Both the position numbers and the translations under genes were made by a program. From Sphingopyxis sp. OAS728 (GTDB lineage Bacteria; Pseudomonadota; Alphaproteobacteria; Sphingomonadales; Sphingomonadaceae): a stretch of 64,000 nucleotides of DNA. Of the stretch, positions 18,920 through 26,915 are shown piece after piece. Position 1 is the first letter of the stretch; each line of letters opens with the position of its first letter. The notes under the pieces are model-generated. The model saw nothing but the letters and a program-made list of their open reading frames with translations. It was not told the origin of the DNA and ran no database searches. The stretch lies in NCBI RefSeq assembly GCF_014873485.1, contig NZ_JADBDT010000001.1, positions 3,404,501-3,468,500 of the forward strand, in the 5' to 3' direction.

Positions 18920-20049
18920 TATCCGGCTTTCTGGGGGAATGTAGCGAGTGTCTTGTCGGCGAAAGTCCTTTCGCCGTTCCGGCTGGGGCGCCGATCGGCG
19001 GGTGGGTTGGCCACGATCTTGCCTTCTGATTCCAATTGATTGAGCACTTGTTTGTAGTTCCTCTCGATGAAGGGCGTGCCTACGTTGTGGGCGTCAAAAA
19101 TGGCCTTCATGCTGAGTGTTCGGCCTGCAAACTTATCCATCAGGCTTCCAGACAACGTGTCTAATGGACGATTGAGTGAGAACAATAGCGGACATCTGGC
19201 ATCAGCGGGTGAATATTCGAACGAGGGCACCCCTTGATCTTCGGTCGAGCTTTCTCCTGCCATGATCCCCTTCATTATCGAGTACCCCAAAGGATGCTTT
19301 GTAACAAAGACCAAGGCATGAGATGTGCGGCTCCCATCGGGCCTCCGGAAACGGAATGGCAACATATAGGTGGCGCCCATCTCCTGAAGTGCTTGAGCCA
19401 ACTCTTCTAGAATGAAGGCTTCGCGCTCAACGGGATTGGCGTTCTGAAGATGAGCGCGCATTCGCGCAATGCGCTCTCGTCCAAACAGCGCGTCCATATG
19501 ATGACGGACTGAGTCGTTGTTAATTCCGGCATTTATTCTGCTATAGTTGAAGAAGAATACGCAATCGCAGCCCCATTCCCGTATGACAGACTGAATTATG
19601 CCGCGAGATAGTCCTTTATATCCGAAAGGATCTATGAACGAAAACGTGGGACAGCCCTGCGTGTTCTGGAACATCGTTGTCGCGTCGATGCCGACTTCCG
19701 TGCAGAGGACTTTCGGGGCTACTCTGAGCTTATCAATTCCATCAATTTTCTGAAGGGATTCAGCAAGGGAGGCAACGTTTTCTGGATCGGCGTCGTTGAA
19801 CATCGCAACTAGACGTGAGGCCAGTTCTGGTTCGGCTATCGCTCGTTCTAGCACCATTAGAGGCGTAGATTTAGAACCGTCTTTGTAACGCCCTGGGCCA
19901 GCAAACAAGTCAATATATGCGAGCCGTGATATCGGAAGTCGGTTCGCATTCGCGATCATTACTCGGCTCCAAGCGTCAAAATATTTCGACACAATTGCAG
20001 CTTTAACAAGAGATTGATCACGTTGCTCGTCGAAGAAAGCGTTTGCCAC
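18919..20049 (-). CDS. tcmP: Three-Cys-motif partner protein TcmP
   Basis: A 376-residue protein of the TcmP family, named for its constant pairing with a three-Cys-motif protein. The N-terminal half resembles a Rossmann methyltransferase: DLFAGPG at residues 47-53 (motif I-like), FNDADP at 84-89 and FIDPFGYKG at 138-146 in the motif IV place. The C-terminal 80 residues look like a winged helix (PFIERNYKQVLNQLESEGKIV). A nucleic-acid or nucleotide modification role is inferred, not shown. Codon use is less GC-rich than in the neighbours. It is the first gene of the pair, reading toward aconitase. Confidence 0.85.
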   Translation of the reverse strand: MANAFFDEQRDQSLVKAAIVSKYFDAWSRVMIANANRLPISRLAYIDLFAGPGRYKDGSKSTPLMVLERAIAEPELASRLVAMFNDADPENVASLAESLQKIDGIDKLRVAPKVLCTEVGIDATTMFQNTQGCPTFSFIDPFGYKGLSRGIIQSVIREWGCDCVFFFNYSRINAGINNDSVRHHMDALFGRERIARMRAHLQNANPVEREAFILEELAQALQEMGATYMLPFRFRRPDGSRTSHALVFVTKHPLGYSIMKGIMAGESSTEDQGVPSFEYSPADARCPLLFSLNRPLDTLSGSLMDKFAGRTLSMKAIFDAHNVGTPFIERNYKQVLNQLESEGKIVANPPADRRPSRNGERTFADKTLATFPQKAG

Positions 20050-20426
20050 GATGCCTCCACCCGGAATTTCTCGAACGCGAGATTAGCACGATGAAAACAA
20101 AATAAGAACGAAATTTGATCGGCATCGGAGCTTTCGAGAGCGACGTAAGGAAAATAATCCTTTCCTACATTATCCAAATAGGTTCAAAATCATTCCGATT
20201 CATTCCATGTGATTCGGGAGATGGAGCTATGGGGCGTGAGGCGGCGCTGGATTCGCGGGGGAAATCGGGGGAGAAGGGCGGCGTGGGAGAGGGGGCCCAC
20301 CCTGCTGCGACTAGCCAGCGAGCTGGCAAGTCTCGCACCCCCTCCCGCAAGCGGGAGGGGAGCAAGGCGCGCGGCGGGGCTGGGTCCCGGATCAAGTCCG
20401 GGGTTCGCGAGCGGGAGAATCCCTTC
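20050..20426. other. Gene-poor 377-base gap with palindromic mosaic
   Basis: The first 150 bases are AT-richer and hold the presumed tcmP promoter. From about 20300 the sequence becomes GC-rich and carries three palindromic pieces: GCCAGC/GCTGGC near 20315, a 10-bp perfect stem CCCCTCCCGC/GCGGGAGGGG at 20339-20360 with a two-base loop, and one arm of repeat family A at 20384-20403. No gene is supported here. Confidence 0.7.
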
Positions 20427-21029
20427 ATGCCGGGACTGCGCGTGCGGTCGGACGGGTGGACGGCGGCGCGGACGCGGGTGTTCCTCGCGACGCTGGGGCG
20501 CACGGGGTGCGTCACCGATGCGGCGCGGGTGGCGGGGGTCAGCACGACCTCGGTCAACCGGTCGCGTGCGCTGTTTCCGCCGTTCGACACGGCGTGCGGT
20601 GAGGCGATCGCGCGGGCGCTGCGCGGGCTGGAGGCGGTCGCTTACGAGCGCGCGGTTGCGGGGCGCGAGATGGTCGTCATTCGGGACGGGCGCGAGGTCG
20701 AGCGGCGGATCATGCCGTCGGATTCGATGCTGGGGCTGCTGATCAAGCGCGGCGACCTGAAAGGCGGCCAGAATCTGCATCTGACGGCCGAGGAGGCCGC
20801 GGCCTATGTGCTGCCCGCGGCGGTCGCGCACCGTTTCCTGTCGGTCGACGAGTTTTACGGCGGCATCACCTTTGACGGGCGCGACGGCGGCAAGGTGCAG
20901 CGGCCGACGTCCGAGGAGACCGACGCGGCGATCATCGCGCGGCTCGCCATCCTGCGCAAGCAGCGCGGATGGGAGCGCATGTTGTGCGACGAATGCGGCG
21001 CGACGATCCACCCGGGTCGGGACGACTAG
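20427..21029 (+). CDS. Small-terminase-like helix-turn-helix protein (orphan)
   Basis: A 200-residue protein with an N-terminal helix-turn-helix (FLATLGRTGCVTDAARVAGVSTTSVNRSRALFP). The C-terminus PTSEETDAAIIARLAILRKQRGW closely matches the end of the protein at 36400, which precedes the GTA large terminase. The two are therefore paralogues of the GTA terS-like family. This copy adds a short tail with CDECG and has no terminase, portal or capsid gene next to it. The ATG at 20427 follows GGGAG by nine bases. Confidence 0.75.
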   Translation: MPGLRVRSDGWTAARTRVFLATLGRTGCVTDAARVAGVSTTSVNRSRALFPPFDTACGEAIARALRGLEAVAYERAVAGREMVVIRDGREVERRIMPSDSMLGLLIKRGDLKGGQNLHLTAEEAAAYVLPAAVAHRFLSVDEFYGGITFDGRDGGKVQRPTSEETDAAIIARLAILRKQRGWERMLCDECGATIHPGRDD

Positions 21030-21046
21030 CCCCGCCGGCCCAGGTT

Positions 21047-21094
21047 AGCACTCGGGTCAGCACTCAGGTCAGCACTGGGGTCCGCGCTCAGCTC
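21047..21094. repeat. 12-base tandem repeat, four units
   Basis: AGCACTCGGGTC is followed by AGCACTCAGGTC, AGCACTGGGGTC and a diverged CGCGCTCAGCTC. The array spans the gap between the terS-like gene and the pilin gene and its last unit overlaps the pilin stop region. Confidence 0.75.
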
Positions 21095-21255
21095 AGCGCA
21101 TTGTTGATCGTGTTGAAGATGTTCGCGAGATTGAGCCCGAGCGACTGGAAGGCGATGATGCACGCGAGCGCGATCAGCGCGGCGATCAGCGCATATTCGA
21201 TCGCCGCCGCCGCGTGGTCGTCGCGGAGGAGGTCTGCTGTTCCGATGGTCCGCAT
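21088..21255 (-). CDS. Flp/Fap-type pilin (type IVb)
   Basis: A 55-residue prepilin: a short charged leader, then AAIEYALIAALIALACIIAF, the typical Flp hydrophobic helix with the Glu at +5, and a polar C-terminus. Prepilin peptidase cleavage would come before the AAIEY stretch. The start at 21255 gives the usual Flp length; the frame is open to 21417. No tad assembly genes are in the window, so this copy is an outlier or is served from elsewhere. Confidence 0.85.
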   Translation of the reverse strand: MRTIGTADLLRDDHAAAAIEYALIAALIALACIIAFQSLGLNLANIFNTINNALS

Positions 21256-21476
21256 GTTCCTGTTCCCTTGTCCTGTGTTCCGTCCATGGTCCCGGGGCGG
21301 GAATAGCGCGGCGGGGCTGCGGCTTTTCCTGCGGAAGAGGATTAATGCGCTGATAAGCGAGATAAATGTGGAGCGGACCGGAGCGTGTGATCGGGCCCGG
21401 CGGCAGGGGCTGGCCATCGCGCCCGCGCGCTGTCAGGCTGGCGGCGTTTCAGGCCGAAAAATGAGGGATGCGGATC

Positions 21477-21938
21477 ATGCGGTGGACGACGATAGCGATG
21501 ATGGCGGCCGGGCTGGTCGCGGCGCCCGCGACGGCGCGCGAGGCGGACAAGGTATTGATGTCCGAAAATGCCGAGGCGCGCGCCTTTCAGGAGGCGGTGG
21601 GCTATGCCGATGCGGTGATCGCGGGCGACACCATTTACCTGTCGGGCGTGGTCGCGGCGCCGGCGGGCGAGGGCGCGGCGGGGCTCGTCGCGGGCTATGA
21701 GCGCGCTTTCAAACATATCGCGGCGACGCTGGCGCGTGCGGGGGCGAGCTGGGACGATGTCGTCGACATCACGACCTTTCACACCGACCTTGCGGCGCAT
21801 ATCGACGGCTTTGCGGCGGTGAAGAACCGCTATGTGAAGGCGCCCCTTCCGGCGTGGACCGCGATCGGCGTGTCGCGATTGTACGAGCCGAGCGCGGTGG
21901 TCGAGATCAAGGTCGTCGCGCGGCGCCCGGCGAAATAG
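21477..21938 (+). CDS. RidA-family protein with signal peptide
   Basis: A 153-residue protein with a signal peptide (MRWTTIAMMAAGLVAAPATA) and a RidA/YjgF fold. The active-site region reads YLSGVV and VKAPLPAWTAIGVSRLYEPSAVVEIKVVA; the Arg that binds the imine in catalytic RidA is at VSRLYEP-type position rather than the standard P-x-R-x-x. Classical RidA is cytosolic and removes reactive enamines; an exported member is less common. GAGGG at 21463-21467 fits the ATG at 21477 better than the ATG at 21468. Confidence 0.82.
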   Translation: MRWTTIAMMAAGLVAAPATAREADKVLMSENAEARAFQEAVGYADAVIAGDTIYLSGVVAAPAGEGAAGLVAGYERAFKHIAATLARAGASWDDVVDITTFHTDLAAHIDGFAAVKNRYVKAPLPAWTAIGVSRLYEPSAVVEIKVVARRPAK

Positions 21939-21950
21939 GCGCCGCCGGCC

Positions 21951-22439
21951 TTACCCCGCGGCGATATCGGCAGCGGGATAATCCTCGGCGGACGAGGGGC
22001 AGCTGCCCTGTTTCATGATGCTTGGCTGGCCGGGTTCGAACCACTGCGCCGACTGGAAATCCTCGCCATAACCGACGCCGTCATAGATGCAGACCTCGGG
22101 CTTTGACCCGTCGGGGGCGATGACGACCGACCAGTTGTAGCGATCCTCGGCGCGCCAAGCGCCGCCCCAGACGAGGAGCCGGCCGCCGGCGACCTTCACG
22201 ATCGGCAGGCCGAGGCCATTGTCGTCGAACTTGACCGCGGCGCGCTGTTTCGCATCGGGGACGGCGGCGGCGATCGCGGCCTTGACGGCGGGATGATCGA
22301 GGAAGCGGTGGCCGTTCACGACGTCGAACGGATATTTGCCGACATAGGCGTCGAGGTCGGCCGCGGCCTCCTTTGCCTGAAGCTGCGGTGCCGCCGCCGC
22401 TGCCATCATCATCACGCTCGCAAAAATCGCTGTCCGCAC
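21951..22439 (-). CDS. Secreted conserved protein, unknown function
   Basis: A 162-residue protein starting with GTG at 22439 (AAAGGAAG upstream) and a signal peptide (RTAIFASVMMMAAAAAPQLQA). The mature part has YVGKYPFDVVNGHRFLDHPAVKAAI and a C-terminal beta-rich region (LLVWGGAWRAEDRYNWSVVIAPDG) with two Cys. It looks like a periplasmic binding or inhibitor-like fold, but no family is recognised. It lies convergent to the RidA gene. Confidence 0.78.
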   Translation of the reverse strand: MRTAIFASVMMMAAAAAPQLQAKEAAADLDAYVGKYPFDVVNGHRFLDHPAVKAAIAAAVPDAKQRAAVKFDDNGLGLPIVKVAGGRLLVWGGAWRAEDRYNWSVVIAPDGSKPEVCIYDGVGYGEDFQSAQWFEPGQPSIMKQGSCPSSAEDYPAADIAAG

Positions 22440-22525
22440 CGCGGGCTTCCTTTCTTTCCCGTTGGAATCGCACTCAAAACAGCAGACGCGCCTTTTGGTT
22501 GCAGTGCCGGCGATCACAAGCGGGC

Positions 22526-23707
22526 TCAGCCACAGGTGGCGGCAAGGCGGACCGGCTTGGGGGTGAAGGTGCGGACGCGGTTGCGGCCCATACGCTTGGC
22601 TTCGTAGAGCGCCTGATCGGCCTCCTCCATCAGCGCCGAGAGGGTAGCGCCGGGGGCGCCGATCGCGATGCCGAAGCTGGCGGTCGGGCAGAGCCGGGCG
22701 GGGATGCGGTCGGCGCACGCGGCGGCGAGGCCGGTGCGGACCGCCTCGGCGAGCTGGCGCGCGGCCTCTATGCTCGCGCCGGGGACGAGCAGCGCGAACT
22801 CCTCGCCGCCGATGCGTCCCGCGACCATGTTCGCGGGGCCGATGGCGCGGGCGTGCGCGCCGAACGCCGCGATGATCGCGTCGCCGACCGCGTGGCCGTG
22901 ATTGTCGTTGACGCGCTTGAAATGGTCGAGGTCGGCGATCATCAGCGCGACGGGGGTGTCGGCGTCGATGCAGCGGCGGAGCGCGGCGTCCGCCTGCGCC
23001 TCGAACCCGCGGCGGTTGAGCAGGCCCGAGAGATTGTCGGCGTCGGCGGCGCGGCGCAGCTCGGCAATCTGGTCGATCGCGACCGCGACCATCAGGCTGA
23101 TCGCCGCGGCGATCGACACCATCGCCTGCGTGAACTGGACGGTGGTCCAGTATACCGACTGCTGGAAGCCGACATAATTGTCGAAGCCGCCGGTGAGCGA
23201 GAGCAGCACGACGGGGCGAACGATGAGGTTGAGCGCCGAGAAGGCGGCGACCCAGAAGAGGACGCGGTCGATCAGGTGGCGCTTTTCGACGGGCCAGAGC
23301 ACGACGACGACCATGATCGCGATGATGCCCGCGCCGATACTGATCGTCAGGATGCGCGCGGCGATGCTGGGGTGGCCGAGCAGGAACCAGGTGAAGGCGG
23401 CGGTCGCGGCGATCGCGGTGACGCCCATCGCGCGCCAGGGCACGGGGAGCGCGTAGCGCTGGATGATCGCGGCGGCGAAGAAGATGCCGGTCAAAAGGAA
23501 GCCGATATTGGCGGGCAGCCGCTGCAGCTCCATCGGCAGCACGGGGCCGACGTCGAGGATCAGGAAGGCGAGGGCGGAGGCGATGTAGGCGGCGGCGGCG
23601 TAGGCGACGTAGCGCTCGCGCCGGTTCAGCCACAGCAGGAAAAAGGCGGTGGCGAACAGGAGGCCGATGCCCGGGTTGAGCAGCGAGATGAAAAATTGTC
23701 CGTTCAC
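22526..23707 (-). CDS. Membrane-bound diguanylate cyclase
   Basis: A 393-residue protein with about six to seven membrane helices in residues 1-215 and a GGDEF domain after about residue 223. The catalytic motif is GGEEF at 300-304, with the metal Asp in IADLDHFKRVND and NxxxGHAVGD present, so it should make cyclic di-GMP. The RxxD product-inhibition site that would sit five residues before the motif is absent. The membrane part may sense an envelope signal. Confidence 0.92.
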   Translation of the reverse strand: MNGQFFISLLNPGIGLLFATAFFLLWLNRRERYVAYAAAAYIASALAFLILDVGPVLPMELQRLPANIGFLLTGIFFAAAIIQRYALPVPWRAMGVTAIAATAAFTWFLLGHPSIAARILTISIGAGIIAIMVVVVLWPVEKRHLIDRVLFWVAAFSALNLIVRPVVLLSLTGGFDNYVGFQQSVYWTTVQFTQAMVSIAAAISLMVAVAIDQIAELRRAADADNLSGLLNRRGFEAQADAALRRCIDADTPVALMIADLDHFKRVNDNHGHAVGDAIIAAFGAHARAIGPANMVAGRIGGEEFALLVPGASIEAARQLAEAVRTGLAAACADRIPARLCPTASFGIAIGAPGATLSALMEEADQALYEAKRMGRNRVRTFTPKPVRLAATCG

Positions 23708-23796
23708 ACTACCGCTTTCTGCCCCCGCCCCTGGGTAGCAGCGCCCTGGATAACGAATTGTTACTTTTCGGGGAGTTAAGTCACGGTAACGCGGTC

Positions 23797-24801
23797 TTAT
23801 GCGGTACCGCGCACGACGAGATGGACGGGGATGCGGGTGCCGCTGCGCGTGCGTTCGTCATCCTCGAGCGCCATCGCGACAAGCGCCTCGCCGGCGGCGT
23901 CGAGGTCGGGTTCGAGCGTCGTGAGCGCGGGGTCGGCGAGCGTGCCGGCGCGGATACCGTCGAAGCCGATCAGGGCGACATCCTCGGGCACGCGGCGTCC
24001 GGCGTCCTTCAGCCCCTGCAGCACGCCCAAGGCGAGCATGTCGGAAGCGGCGAAGATCGCATCGGTTTCTGGGTGCGCTTCGAGCAGGGCGTGGACCGCG
24101 GCGACGCCCTGCGCATGGCGGTCGGCGGCGGCGGGCGGCTCGGCGACGAAGGGGGTGATGCCGTGGAGGCCAAGCGCCGCGGTGAAGCCGTCGCGGCGTT
24201 CGTCGAACTGGCGCTGCGGCGACTGCTGCGGCCCGACGAAGGCGATATGGCGGCGCCCGGTGCTGATGAAATGCTCGGCCGCGAGCTGGCCGCCGATATC
24301 ATTCTCGCTGCGCATCCAGTGGAAGGGGCTGCCCGGGCTGCCCCAGCAGACGAAGTCGAGTCCCGACGCCTGTGCCTCGGCGAAATATTGCCAGGCTTCG
24401 CGGTTGCTGGTCGTGCCGATGACGATCATCGCGTCGGCGAGCCCCGAGGCGACGAAATCGGCGCGGAAATTGTCGGCATTTTCCTGGAAGGAGACGAGCA
24501 GGTTGAACCCGCGCGCCGAGGTTGCGGCGGCGATGCTGCCGAGCAGTGCGAAATAGAAGGGGTTGATCGCGCTGCGATCCTCGCCCGGGCGGCAGATGGT
24601 GACGAGCGCGATCGTCTCGCTGCTTTTGAGGCGCAGCGACGAGGCGTGGCGGTCGACGACATAGCCGAGTTCGCGCGCCGCGGCGGAGACGCGCGCACGC
24701 GTTTCGGCGTTGACGCCGGGACTGTTGCGAAGCGCCCGCGAGACGGTCGATTGCGACACGCCGGCGCGCTCGGCAACGTCGAACGATGTGGGACGCAGCA
24801 T
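23797..24801 (-). CDS. LacI-family transcriptional regulator
   Basis: This 334-residue repressor has the LacI helix-turn-helix FDVAERAGVSQSTVSRALRNSPGV near residues 6-29 and the hinge helix TRARVSAAARELGYV. A periplasmic-binding-protein-like sugar domain follows. The start at 24801 gives the normal length; the frame is open to 24897. No sugar operon is adjacent, so its target is not evident. It is separated from the DUF2891 gene by a family A palindromic repeat. Confidence 0.93.
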   Translation of the reverse strand: MLRPTSFDVAERAGVSQSTVSRALRNSPGVNAETRARVSAAARELGYVVDRHASSLRLKSSETIALVTICRPGEDRSAINPFYFALLGSIAAATSARGFNLLVSFQENADNFRADFVASGLADAMIVIGTTSNREAWQYFAEAQASGLDFVCWGSPGSPFHWMRSENDIGGQLAAEHFISTGRRHIAFVGPQQSPQRQFDERRDGFTAALGLHGITPFVAEPPAAADRHAQGVAAVHALLEAHPETDAIFAASDMLALGVLQGLKDAGRRVPEDVALIGFDGIRAGTLADPALTTLEPDLDAAGEALVAMALEDDERTRSGTRIPVHLVVRGTA

Positions 24802-24891
24802 CTTTCCGTTCACCTCTGGCTTCCTCCCCCTAGCGCCGTCTGTTGCTGCGCCGGGCGGGCTTGTCAATGTCGGCAGGTAGCGTCCACGCTT

Positions 24892-24964
24892 CGTCATGCC
24901 GGACTTGATCCGGCATCCATTCGCGCGCCATTGCTATGGACCCCGGATCAAGTCCGGGGTGACG
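24892..24964. repeat. Palindromic repeat family A, copy 1
   Basis: Arms CGTCATGCCGGACTTGATCC and GGATCAAGTCCGGGGTGACG flank about 30 unrelated bases. Family A also appears at 51971-52043 and 61456-61522, and as a single arm at about 20384-20403. This copy lies between DUF2891 and the LacI gene. Confidence 0.88.
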
Positions 24965-24982
24965 AAGGTAGATGAAGCAAAT

Positions 24983-25975
24983 TCAAAGGCCGTCGAGCGC
25001 GAGCAGCGCGAAGCTCGCGAGCCAGTGCTCGCCCATATAGTCGCCGGTGACGTGGGGGAGTGCGGCGGCGAGATGGCGCTGCGCCGCGGCTTCGGCGACC
25101 GGGGCGACGGGGTGCGCCGGCCCCAGCGCCGACACCACCGCGCGCCAGCTCCACGCGCGGCTGAGATTGAGCCCGTCGAGATGCGCGATCTTGCCGTCGC
25201 TGCGGTCGGAGACGGTGGCGGGGGTGAAGAGCGTCGCGGGCTGTTCACTGGCGGCGCGGGGCAGGAAGGCGTCGAACCATGTGGGGAAATCGTCGCCGAG
25301 GACGACCGCCATCAGATGCGCCTCGGTGAGCGCGGAGGAGAGGAATTCGTCGCCGCCGGGCTCCCACGCCTGACAGTCGCGGTCGTCGCCGAACCAGTCG
25401 CGGGCGCGGGTGTCGATCAACGTGACGAGCGCGAGGTCGTGGCTCGCAGCCCAGTGGCGGGCGAGGAGCAGCGCGAAGCCGATGTTGAAATGGGTGCCGA
25501 CGCGCAGCGGATAGGTGAGCTTGGGCAGGAAGGCGTGAAAGCGCTCGGCGAAGGCGAGCGCGAGCGGTTCGAGCGCGGTCGCCCAGGGGGCATCATGGCG
25601 TTCGGTCTCGGCATGGAGCGCGAGCAGCCACGCCCAGCCATAGGGGCGTTCGAACGCGGCCGAATAGGGGCGCGAGAGAAAGGCCAGCTCGCCCGCGACC
25701 TTTTCGGGGACGAGCATGTCGTCTGCTCGCGTGCGGATCTCGGCGGCGACGGGGAGGTCGGGGAAGCGCCGCGCGAGGCGGAGGATCTGCCACCAGCCAT
25801 GAACGCAGCTATGCCAGTCGAAGCTGCCGTGGAAGATCGGGTGATGCTCGCGCGGGGGCTTCGCATCCTCGGGGCCGTTGAGGACGAGGTCCATCTTGTA
25901 CGGATATTCGCGGCCGAGGTGCGAGAGGGTCGCGGTCGCGAAGCGCGTGGCGTGGTCGGGGGTGAGGTGGGTCAT
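24983..25975 (-). CDS. DUF2891 family protein
   Basis: A 330-residue soluble protein of the DUF2891 family, all-helical by appearance, with FHGSFDWHSCVHGWWQILRLARRFPDL near the N-terminus and GGDEFLSSALTEAHLMAVVLG in the middle. These His, Trp and Glu-rich helices resemble an alpha/alpha toroid active site, perhaps a glycan or peptide hydrolase. It follows the DUF979 gene by one base (ATG at 25975, stop of DUF979 at 25977), so it belongs to the 5-oxoproline locus. Confidence 0.87.
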   Translation of the reverse strand: MTHLTPDHATRFATATLSHLGREYPYKMDLVLNGPEDAKPPREHHPIFHGSFDWHSCVHGWWQILRLARRFPDLPVAAEIRTRADDMLVPEKVAGELAFLSRPYSAAFERPYGWAWLLALHAETERHDAPWATALEPLALAFAERFHAFLPKLTYPLRVGTHFNIGFALLLARHWAASHDLALVTLIDTRARDWFGDDRDCQAWEPGGDEFLSSALTEAHLMAVVLGDDFPTWFDAFLPRAASEQPATLFTPATVSDRSDGKIAHLDGLNLSRAWSWRAVVSALGPAHPVAPVAEAAAQRHLAAALPHVTGDYMGEHWLASFALLALDGL

Positions 25976-25976
25976 G

Positions 25977-26915
25977 TCAGAATGCAAAGAGCCAGATGAA
26001 GAGGATGTTCACCGCGAGCAAGGGCAGCGCGGTCCCGATCTGCGCCTTGATCACGCCATAGGGATTTTTGAGTTCGAGCAGCGCTGCGGGGACGAGGTTG
26101 AAGTTCGCTGCCATCGGGGTCATCAGCGTGCCGCAGAAGCCTGCGAGCATGCCGATCGCCGCGACCACCGCGGGGTCGCCGCCATATTGCTTGATGAGCA
26201 AAGGCATGCCGACCGCCGCGAGCATCACCGGGAAAGCCGCGAAGGCGTTGCCCATCACCATGGTGAACAGCGCCATGCCGATCCCGAAGGCGAGCGTTGC
26301 GCCGAACAGGCTGCCCTCGGGAATCGTGGTGCCGATGAGATCGCCGACGACTTCGCCGACGCCGGCGAGCGCGAACACGGCGCCGAGGCTGGCGAGCATC
26401 TGCGGCAGGATGGCGGCCCAGCCGACGGCGTCGAGCAGGCGGCGCCCCTGCTGGAGCGGAAGCAGAGCGGGAGGTTTCAGGCGCGCCATGCCGACGGCGA
26501 GCGCGATCAGCACGCCGAGCGCGAGCGAGATCAAGGTCGCCTGCTTGGGGTCGGCGAGGCCGGGAAGCCATTTGAACAGAAAGGTGCCTGCGAGCGCGAC
26601 CGCAGGGATGATCAACGCGACGAGGAGCAGGAACGGACCGTGTTTTGCGGCGCGTTCGGCCTGCACCTCGGGGGCGACGTCGCCGCCGGGGGCGCGGCCG
26701 ATCTGGCCGGTGCCCGCAATCGCGACGAGCGCGAGGACGAGGAGGCCGTTGCCGAAGTCGCCGAGATAATCGCCCGCCAGCATCGAGAGGGCAAGCAGGC
26801 CCCAGAAGATGCCGTTGCCAAAGCGTTTGGGGTTGGTGCGGTCGAGGAGGCCGAGGACCGCAAAGAGCGCAAAGGTCAGGCCCGCGAGGACATAGACGAA
26901 GCCGAGCGTGATCAT
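25977..26915 (-). CDS. DUF979 family permease
   Basis: A 312-residue membrane protein with about nine helices, of the DUF979 family. GDYLGDFGNGLLV, GVGEVVGDLIGTTIPEG and GFCGTLMTPMAANFNLVPAALLEL are typical. It always pairs with a DUF969 protein, here overlapping by four bases (ATGA). The pair is often beside pyroglutamyl peptidase or 5-oxoprolinase genes, and is a probable transporter for 5-oxoproline or a related compound. Transport is inferred. Confidence 0.9.
   Translation of the reverse strand: MITLGFVYVLAGLTFALFAVLGLLDRTNPKRFGNGIFWGLLALSMLAGDYLGDFGNGLLVLALVAIAGTGQIGRAPGGDVAPEVQAERAAKHGPFLLLVALIIPAVALAGTFLFKWLPGLADPKQATLISLALGVLIALAVGMARLKPPALLPLQQGRRLLDAVGWAAILPQMLASLGAVFALAGVGEVVGDLIGTTIPEGSLFGATLAFGIGMALFTMVMGNAFAAFPVMLAAVGMPLLIKQYGGDPAVVAAIGMLAGFCGTLMTPMAANFNLVPAALLELKNPYGVIKAQIGTALPLLAVNILFIWLFAF

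Noticed and set aside
18164..21029. Prophage or integrative element with boundaries
   Set aside because: Base composition and a terS-like gene hint at transfer, but there is no integrase, no direct-repeat ends and no structural phage gene.
24892..24964. CRISPR array from palindromic repeats
   Set aside because: Copies are single and dispersed, with no regularly spaced repeat-spacer pattern and no cas genes.
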